NCBI GenBank assembly: GCA_934725305.1
Contig: CAKVBA010000025.1
Span: 1-39,593 of the forward strand
Length of the DNA stretch: 39,593 bases
Origin: an uncultured Parabacteroides sp.
GTDB lineage: Bacteria > Bacteroidota > Bacteroidia > Bacteroidales > Tannerellaceae
Reading direction: 5' to 3'
The notes under the pieces were generated by a model that saw only the letters and a program-made list of their open reading frames with translations, made no database searches and was not told the DNA's origin. Positions 34,215 through 39,593 of the stretch are shown in pieces (positions within the stretch are counted from its first letter, which is position 1; every line of letters starts with the position of its first letter). Position numbers and translations under genes: made by a program.

Positions 34215-35486
34215 TTATTCTTCCGTATATCTGACAATGGTTTGTTCGCGGTCCGGACCTACAGAAACAATCTTGATAGGCACTTCCAACTCCTCTTCCA
34301 AGAATGCCAGGTAAGCATTGAATTCTTCGGGGAATTCATCCTCGCTCTGCATCTTTGTCATATCGGCATTCCAGCCCGGCAATTCAACATATACCGGTTC
34401 GATGTCATCGCCAATCTCGAATGGGAATTCTGACACTTCCTCGCCGTTGATCTTATAAGCCACACACGCTTTTACGGTTTCGAAGCCATCCAGCACATCG
34501 CTCTTCATCATAATCAGCTTAGTAACGCCATTGATCATGATTGCATACTTCAAAGCCACCAAGTCGATCCAGCCACAACGACGTTCACGACCGGTTACAG
34601 CGCCATATTCGTGACCGATGTTACGGATCTTATCGCCTGTCTCATCAAACAATTCAGTAGGGAACGGACCGCTACCTACACGAGTACAGTAGGCTTTGAA
34701 GATACCATATACATCACCGATGCTACGAGGAGAAACGCCCAAACCCGTACAGCAGCCTGCACAGATTGTGTTAGAAGAGGTAACAAACGGATATGAACCG
34801 AAGTCAACATCCAGCAATGTGCCCTGTGCACCTTCGGCCAACACCGATTTACCCTCCTTCAAGTAGTGGTTGATCACATGTTCGCTATCGATCAGCTTGA
34901 ACTGCTTCAGATATTCCAAGGCTTCGAACCACTGAGCTTCGAGCTCCTTGATGTCATATTCATAGTTCAAAGAACGCAAGATAGACTCGTGTCTTGCCTT
35001 TGCAGCAGCATATTTTGTGTCGAAATTGTGCAACAAATCACCTACGCGCAGACCGTTACGGCTAACTTTGTCTGTATAAGTCGGGCCAATACCTTTACCT
35101 GTAGTACCAATCTTTCCCGATCCCTTAGCTGCTTCATAAGCTGCATCCAGAATACGGTGAGTCGGCAGGATCAGATGTGCCTTCTTTGAGATATAAAGTT
35201 GCTTCGTCAAGTCGTGACCACTGGCTGCCAATGCTTCGGCTTCCTGTTTAAACAACAGAGGATCCAGTACGACACCGTTACCAATCACATTGATCTTTCC
35301 ACCCTGAAAGATTCCTGACGGAATTGAACGAAGCACATATTTCTCTCCATTAAATTCCAATGTATGTCCTGCATTGGGACCACCCTGAAAACGAGTTATC
35401 ACATCGTAGTTCGGAGTCAGCACATCGACAACTTTACCTTTGCCTTCGTCACCCCATTGCAATCCTAATAAAACATCTACTTTCAT
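34215..35486 (-). CDS. purA: Adenylosuccinate synthetase
   Basis: 423 aa. Catalyses GTP-driven joining of IMP and aspartate, the first step from IMP to AMP. QWGDEGKGK (residues 10-18) holds the catalytic D13, and GGPNAGHT places the second catalytic residue at H41, both as in the E. coli enzyme. Other family signatures are IGTTGKGIGPTYTDK (about 125) and EGAQGTLLDVDFGSYPFVTS (about 218-237). It begins 33 bp after the Fur-family gene and is probably co-transcribed with it; a terminator follows. This pairing is, to my memory, usual in Bacteroidales. Confidence 0.98.
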   Translation of the reverse strand: MKVDVLLGLQWGDEGKGKVVDVLTPNYDVITRFQGGPNAGHTLEFNGEKYVLRSIPSGIFQGGKINVIGNGVVLDPLLFKQEAEALAASGHDLTKQLYISKKAHLILPTHRILDAAYEAAKGSGKIGTTGKGIGPTYTDKVSRNGLRVGDLLHNFDTKYAAAKARHESILRSLNYEYDIKELEAQWFEALEYLKQFKLIDSEHVINHYLKEGKSVLAEGAQGTLLDVDFGSYPFVTSSNTICAGCCTGLGVSPRSIGDVYGIFKAYCTRVGSGPFPTELFDETGDKIRNIGHEYGAVTGRERRCGWIDLVALKYAIMINGVTKLIMMKSDVLDGFETVKACVAYKINGEEVSEFPFEIGDDIEPVYVELPGWNADMTKMQSEDEFPEEFNAYLAFLEEELEVPIKIVSVGPDREQTIVRYTEE

Positions 35487-35519
35487 CTTTACTATTTTAT
35501 AATAGGCCGTTAATATTTT

Positions 35520-35984
35520 TTACTTTACCGATCGCTGCATCTTATACTTACACTTACTGCAGATGCCATAGACATACAGACAATAGAAGTCCGACGTAAA
35601 CCGGGAGATCTTCACACTCTCCCAACCTGCCTTCAGAGCATCGTTTCGAAGCTCCCTCACAGCTCCGCATTTCGTACAGATCAGATGCAGATGCGTCTCT
35701 GCCAACAAGCGCAATTCATACTGGACAGCCGAACTGCCCATCAGACAGTGGCACACCACCAATCCGGCATCAACCAACACATTTACGGTATTGTAGAGCG
35801 TTGCCTTGCTGACATGGAAATGATTCTTTTCCAAATCGTCGTAGAGCATACATATATCAAAATGGCCGGTGAAAGTACATATACGTTCCAATATAGTGTA
35901 CCGTTCTTCCGTCTTCCGCAATCGCTTATTCTCTAAATAATGAGTCAGTTGATTGCGCAACTCGATATATACATTTGTCTCCAT
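35520..35984 (-). CDS. Fur-family transcriptional regulator
   Basis: 154 aa. The winged-helix part contains RYTILERICTFTGHFDICML and HVSKATLYNTVNVLVDAGLV (about 57-76), the recognition helix region of Fur proteins. Metal sites are visible: H98-L-H100 and C103-x2-C106 in the HLHLICTKCGAV stretch, and C142-x2-C145 in ICSKCKYK near the C-terminus, the usual structural zinc cysteines. It could be Fur, PerR or Zur-like; the sequence alone does not settle which. It sits directly upstream of purA and has its own promoter. Confidence 0.92.
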   Translation of the reverse strand: METNVYIELRNQLTHYLENKRLRKTEERYTILERICTFTGHFDICMLYDDLEKNHFHVSKATLYNTVNVLVDAGLVVCHCLMGSSAVQYELRLLAETHLHLICTKCGAVRELRNDALKAGWESVKISRFTSDFYCLYVYGICSKCKYKMQRSVK

Positions 35985-36007
35985 CTACAACGACACTGCG
36001 CAAGAGA

Positions 36008-36037
36008 CAAAGTTAACGCATTTCTTTTAAATGCAAA
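36008..36037 (-). promoter_or_regulatory. Promoter of the Fur-family gene and purA
   Basis: Minus strand: TTTG at 36037-36034, 18 bp, then TAACTTTG at 36015-36008. A slightly short spacer but otherwise a Bacteroidota promoter; the ATG is 24 nt downstream. Confidence 0.6.
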
Positions 36038-36190
36038 GCCTTGAAAGCCGTTTAAATTTCATCGGAGGCTTTTTGTCGGCTGCTTAGAGGCTATTATCCG
36101 GCTTTCATGCCATAGACAGCGTGCCCCCAAACCTCCACAAACAGTCTCTCTTCATCCGCATACGTAAAACCCGGACAACGGATGACGGCG

Positions 36191-36883
36191 TTAAAAGTAA
36201 TATTCAAACTCAAACTTCAAGTCGTTATAGATCTCTTGCAGCTCCGGTCTGTCTGAGTCCTTTAAATAATCCAGCTCGAGCAACACCTTGCGAGCCTGTT
36301 CTGCCGACTGTCGCCCATATTGCTTCAAAGCCTTCAAAGCGGACTGCTGTTCCTGCCAGCCTGCACCAAACCGTTCGCTGGTCAGCGTGCGGATAGACTC
36401 ACACCAAAAGGCATTGACATGCGATGGCTCTATTTCGGCTGCAGAGGCAAACAGATGCATAAAGGTCAAGAAGGCCTCCGTACGGGCATAAGCATGCCGA
36501 CGGTCGTACAACAGATGCTCGGCCACGCCGGCAGCATGGGGCATCTGTGCATACAGATGGCAACCGGCCGATTCGGCTATCTCAAGATAGGGAATCTCTG
36601 CTATCCAGGCTTCGGCCTGCTCATGCGTAAACTGATCGGCGGGATAGAGCATCGTGGCCAAAATCTTCAACTCGCGCACATCCTCTTTCCACATTGCCTC
36701 GGCCAAAGCGGCGTCGGGCTGATAAGAGGCTGCCAACCGACGAATCTCGGGAAAGGGAACACCGAAATTCAACTTATACGTCATTCCCTTTTCCCGCATA
36801 CTGGTCGATGTCACGCCATTCATGCCCAAGCGTAACTTGGCACGAATCTCGCGCAACGTCTCTTTAACCTGTTGTTCGTCCAT
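36191..36883 (-). CDS. DNA alkylation repair protein, AlkD-like
   Basis: 230 aa made almost wholly of helical HEAT-like pairs, as in AlkD glycosylases that remove bulky or charged alkylated bases. The N-terminus KETLREIRAKLRLGMNGV is followed by YKLNFGVPFPEIRRLA, AEAMWKEDVRELKILATMLY and AWIAEIPYLEIAESAGCHLY, which match the order of the family as I recall it. The gene begins 2 bp after the DPP III stop, so the two share a transcript. Substrate range is unknown. Confidence 0.82.
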   Translation of the reverse strand: MDEQQVKETLREIRAKLRLGMNGVTSTSMREKGMTYKLNFGVPFPEIRRLAASYQPDAALAEAMWKEDVRELKILATMLYPADQFTHEQAEAWIAEIPYLEIAESAGCHLYAQMPHAAGVAEHLLYDRRHAYARTEAFLTFMHLFASAAEIEPSHVNAFWCESIRTLTSERFGAGWQEQQSALKALKQYGRQSAEQARKVLLELDYLKDSDRPELQEIYNDLKFEFEYYF

Positions 36884-36885
36884 GC

Positions 36886-38943
36886 TTACTCGTTATAGGT
36901 CGGAAGGAATGAGTAGTCACGGCCATAGCGCAACATCTGTTCTACATATCCTTCTGTATAATCCAATACAACGTCTGTTACCTGGCCGGCTTCGTTCTTA
37001 ACCTCTTTCATTACCGGATTGACAAAGCCCTTATAAGGAGCTAAGTTCAGATGGGCATAGCGTTCCAACACCTCGGCATGCAATGTAGGATCGATCTTCA
37101 CGGCATAGTCTTCTACCAACTTCTTGCCGGCTGCATAGTCGCCTTCACTCTTGATGCGCTGTACTTCGGCCAACAGTTCTCCAAACAATGAGCGCAGTTT
37201 CTGATAGTCGTTTACAACCACAAAGCTCTTGCCGTCACGCTGTTTCAGTTCGATAACATTATCGGCCTTACCCTTTTCAAACACCCACTTGGCAATCAGC
37301 TGGCGGTTACGCATGTGAGCCTCTTCTACATTCTTACCTAACTCGATACGAACCAACTGTGTCATCAAGCCATTCATGATAAACTTATAGTATTCTGCCT
37401 TATAGGCTTCGGCATCAGGAACCAGTCCCAATTCAACCAATTTGGCATCGCCCAGATAGTACAGACCAAACAGGTCGGCACGTGCCTCTTCCAATGTAGA
37501 GCTATAAGCCTTCAACGCATCCGGATCGGTCTTTGGCAACAGCTTGCCCGAACCATGACCCAGACATTCGTGCAGGTCGGTATGCAGATTATCTGTGATA
37601 AAGCCATATTTCTTGATAGCTTCGCGCTCTGCATCACTCCATACAAACTCTTCGCTGAAGCCATTGCCTTGTGCGGCTTTGTCGTATGCCTCTGTAATAT
37701 TCTCAATAGTAACGGACTTAGAGCCATAGTCGCGACGGATCCAATGAGAATTCGGCAGGTTAATGCCAATCGGTGTAGAAGGATAGCAGTCTCCACCCAG
37801 CATAGCCACGGTAATTACCTTCGCACTGACACCCTTTACCTGCTCCTTCTTGAAGCGACTGTCAACCGGTGAATGATCTTCGAACCACTGTGCATTATCG
37901 CTGATCACCTTGGTGCGCTTGGTTGCCTCTTTATTCATGAAGTTGACCGATGATTCCCAGCTGGCCTTCATGCCCAACGGATCGCCGTAGGTCTCGATAA
38001 AGCCATTCACGAAATCCACGTCCGACACGGTGTCTTCGACCCACAGGATTGAATAGGCATCAAAGGTCTTCAAGTCTCCTGTCTGATAATAGCCAATCAG
38101 CTTTTCAATGATGGCTTTCTGTGCCTCATTTTCGGCAAACGGAATAGCCTGCTGCAGTTCGGACACAATCTTTTCGATAGCCTGAGAATAGAGTCCGCCT
38201 ACTTTCCAAACCTTTTCGACCAACTTGCCATTCTCTTTCACCAGACGGCTGTTCAATCCGAACGAGATAGGAGCAACGGTGTCACTCTCCATCTTCATCT
38301 TGCCATAAAAGGCCTCTACCTCTTTCTGTGTAACGCCTTCGCCATAGTAGTTGTTGGCTGATGCCTGAATCAGATCGTTGTCTCCGCTCTGCACGGTACG
38401 CTTTGGCAACACGTTGGCATCAAAGATTACCGGAGTAATCTCCTCGACAAACTGTTCAACGGTCTGACCTTCACGCAACGGAAGAGCAGATGCCTCTACC
38501 TGTGACAAACAGTTCTTAAAGAAATCTACCGTAAACTCGGGCAAGAACTTGTCTTCGGCATAGTGATGGTGTACACCGTTAGAAAACCATACTCGCTTCA
38601 AGTAGGTTTCCAAAGCCTTGAACTGAGGATCGTTGCGGTCGCCCTTATAGTTCTGATAGATCACCTCCATTGTGCGACGTACGGCCAGATTATAGCGACA
38701 GTTCTGATCGAACAGAATGTCACGTCCCATCAAAGCGGCTTCAGACAGATGATAAAGCAACTGCTTCTGTTTCAGAGAGAGTGATTCAAATCCGGGCACC
38801 TGATAGCGAAGGATCTGCAGATCTGCGAACTGATCTACTACATAATTAAATTCACTTGATACGTTGTCAGTTTTTTCTGACTTCTGATCTACACACGCGG
38901 TCATTGCGAGCGCAGCCATTGTGATTACCATTAAACTCTTCAT
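36886..38943 (-). CDS. Dipeptidyl peptidase III (M49), lipoprotein
   Basis: 685 aa from the ATG at 38943, chosen because a full promoter lies just upstream and because it gives a lipoprotein signal (MKSLMVITMAALAMTAC, cysteine 17); the longer frame begins upstream of that promoter. The zinc site is HECLGH (about H458, E459, H463) followed by GSGKLLP, and the second motif STLEEARADLFGLYYL (about 485-500) supplies the other ligand, as in M49 peptidases. It releases dipeptides from the N-terminus of short peptides, here probably at the periplasm or outer membrane. It leads a two-gene unit with the AlkD-like gene. Confidence 0.93.
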   Translation of the reverse strand: MKSLMVITMAALAMTACVDQKSEKTDNVSSEFNYVVDQFADLQILRYQVPGFESLSLKQKQLLYHLSEAALMGRDILFDQNCRYNLAVRRTMEVIYQNYKGDRNDPQFKALETYLKRVWFSNGVHHHYAEDKFLPEFTVDFFKNCLSQVEASALPLREGQTVEQFVEEITPVIFDANVLPKRTVQSGDNDLIQASANNYYGEGVTQKEVEAFYGKMKMESDTVAPISFGLNSRLVKENGKLVEKVWKVGGLYSQAIEKIVSELQQAIPFAENEAQKAIIEKLIGYYQTGDLKTFDAYSILWVEDTVSDVDFVNGFIETYGDPLGMKASWESSVNFMNKEATKRTKVISDNAQWFEDHSPVDSRFKKEQVKGVSAKVITVAMLGGDCYPSTPIGINLPNSHWIRRDYGSKSVTIENITEAYDKAAQGNGFSEEFVWSDAEREAIKKYGFITDNLHTDLHECLGHGSGKLLPKTDPDALKAYSSTLEEARADLFGLYYLGDAKLVELGLVPDAEAYKAEYYKFIMNGLMTQLVRIELGKNVEEAHMRNRQLIAKWVFEKGKADNVIELKQRDGKSFVVVNDYQKLRSLFGELLAEVQRIKSEGDYAAGKKLVEDYAVKIDPTLHAEVLERYAHLNLAPYKGFVNPVMKEVKNEAGQVTDVVLDYTEGYVEQMLRYGRDYSFLPTYNE

Positions 38944-38965
38944 ACTTTTTACCTTATTGTTTTTG

Positions 38966-38996
38966 CAAATGTACATATTATCAGCTGACTTCCCAA
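38966..38996 (-). promoter_or_regulatory. Promoter of the DPP III gene
   Basis: Minus strand: TTG at 38996-38994, 20 bp, then TACATTTG at 38973-38966: both parts and the spacing fit the Bacteroidota consensus. The ATG is 23 nt downstream. Confidence 0.7.
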
Positions 38997-39039
38997 CCTT
39001 TACCCCTATTCGGTAATCAGATTTCAAGAATAAATCACA

Positions 39040-39530
39040 TTCCCAGGGCGTTGCCCCGGGGATGATGGGATTAAGAGTTATCCGCCCTGTAAAGGGCAGG
39101 TTTAATATCTCGTTGTTTTTTTATAGCTGCCCCTGTAGGGCGTAACCTGTTATCTATCACATACCCAGGGCGTTGCCCCGGGCTAAGGAGACCATTGGGC
39201 CTTCAGCCCGCCTTTGCAAACATTGTTGGTTTCCCGTCGTGCAAATGTTATGGTTTCCCGTCGTTGGAAACGTTGTTGATTTCCCATCGTTGCTTCATTG
39301 TTCCTCCTTGTCGTTATTGTTATAGCTCTGCGCCCTGGGTGAAAGAAAAATAGCGTCAATAATGCGTTGTGTGAATCCAATACATTGCCATTGGGTAATG
39401 CTTGTGGGTAACAACGGGCTGAAAGCCCAATGGACTCAACAGCCCAGGGCAACGCCCTGGGGATGATGGAATTAAGAGTTATCCGCCCTGTAAAGGGCAG
39501 CTTTAATATCCCGTTGTTTTTTCCTGACTT
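39040..39530. repeat. REP-like composite palindromic repeat
   Basis: Modules include CCCAGGGCGTTGCCCCGGG (near 39040 and 39163, inverted near 39441), GCCCTGTAAAGGGC (39084, 39486) and GGGCTGAAAGCCC or its inverse (near 39198 and 39417). A block of about 66 bp starting with GGGGATGATGG is repeated directly at 39057 and 39459. The open frame covering it on the minus strand is a by-product of the palindromes and not a credible gene. Such elements are abundant between genes in Bacteroidales. Confidence 0.8.
39214..39313. repeat. Short tandem repeat, about 25-bp units
   Basis: Four imperfect units of 26, 24, 26 and 24 bp, each ending in TTTCCCGTCG or TTTCCCATCG (the last CTCCTTGTCG), inside the REP-like element. 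Confidence 0.7.
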
Positions 39531-39580
39531 CGTCACTCAAAAAACATGTATTTTACAACTATTTGACAAACAATATTTTG

Positions 39581-39588
39581 TATCTTTG
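39581..39588 (+). promoter_or_regulatory. Putative -7 box for a gene beyond the window
   Basis: TATCTTTG on the plus strand, five bases before the window end. A TTTG at 39562-39565 is 15 bp upstream, shorter than usual. Confidence 0.45.
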
Positions 39589-39593
39589 CGTCA

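Noticed and set aside
39183..39536. 117-codon open frame on the minus strand
   Set aside because: It is made of palindromic and tandem repeat modules; the peptide is low-quality and typical of false genes called in such elements.

Overview
The window looks like chromosomal DNA of a Bacteroidales bacterium, most likely Parabacteroides or a close relative. The signs are several promoters of the Bacteroidota type (TTG, 18-20 bp, then TAnnTTTG), Bacteroidota-type families (a DUF6340-like lipoprotein, dipeptidyl peptidase III with a lipoprotein signal, ECF sigma/anti-sigma pairs with secreted partners), and typical short hairpin repeats between genes. The genus is inferred from general resemblance; no database comparison was possible. 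Almost all genes lie on the minus strand; only the RluA-like, DsbD-like and MazG genes at 12.3-16.2 kb are on the plus strand.

Layout. 1-4.7 kb is an accessory patch next to a tRNA-Thr. It holds short GGTACCG repeats at the window edge, a small lipoprotein, a membrane-anchored protein, a gene remnant, a WG-repeat protein with two S1 domains and a recent 411-bp internal duplication, a CoiA-like nuclease candidate, and a frameshifted small membrane protein. 4.7-17.8 kb is mostly core: tRNA-Thr, a conserved unknown, a DUF6340-like lipoprotein, valS, an orphan FtsX-type permease, an RluA-family pseudouridine synthase, a DsbD-like protein, mazG, and an ECF sigma/anti-sigma/Spy-like operon. 17.9-25.1 kb is an island: a six-gene operon of secreted proteins including a caspase-like protease and Sel1-repeat proteins, plus a rod-like structured RNA (6S-like). 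It is bracketed by two related non-coding elements that share a 185-bp direct repeat. 25.1-29.0 kb has a second ECF sigma/anti-sigma operon with an outer-membrane protein, and an AAA-ATPase/DUF1703 gene that has lost its nuclease end. 29.2-39.0 kb is core again: tRNA-Leu, groES-groEL, hisS, a YugP-like peptidase, a Fur-family regulator with purA, and DPP III with an AlkD-like repair protein. The last 550 bp are palindromic, REP-like repeats.

The two most unusual things are non-textbook. First, at five intergenic places there are arrays kept in strict 11- or 22-bp phase, built from short, often palindromic cores (such as GTCTATAGAC or GGGTGCGCCC) and A/T-rich linkers such as TTTTTCCAAAAA. Second, the secreted caspase operon looks like a self-contained periplasmic or surface system: lipoprotein, caspase-like protease, three secreted proteins of unknown fold and a Sel1-repeat protein, all tightly packed and probably co-transcribed.
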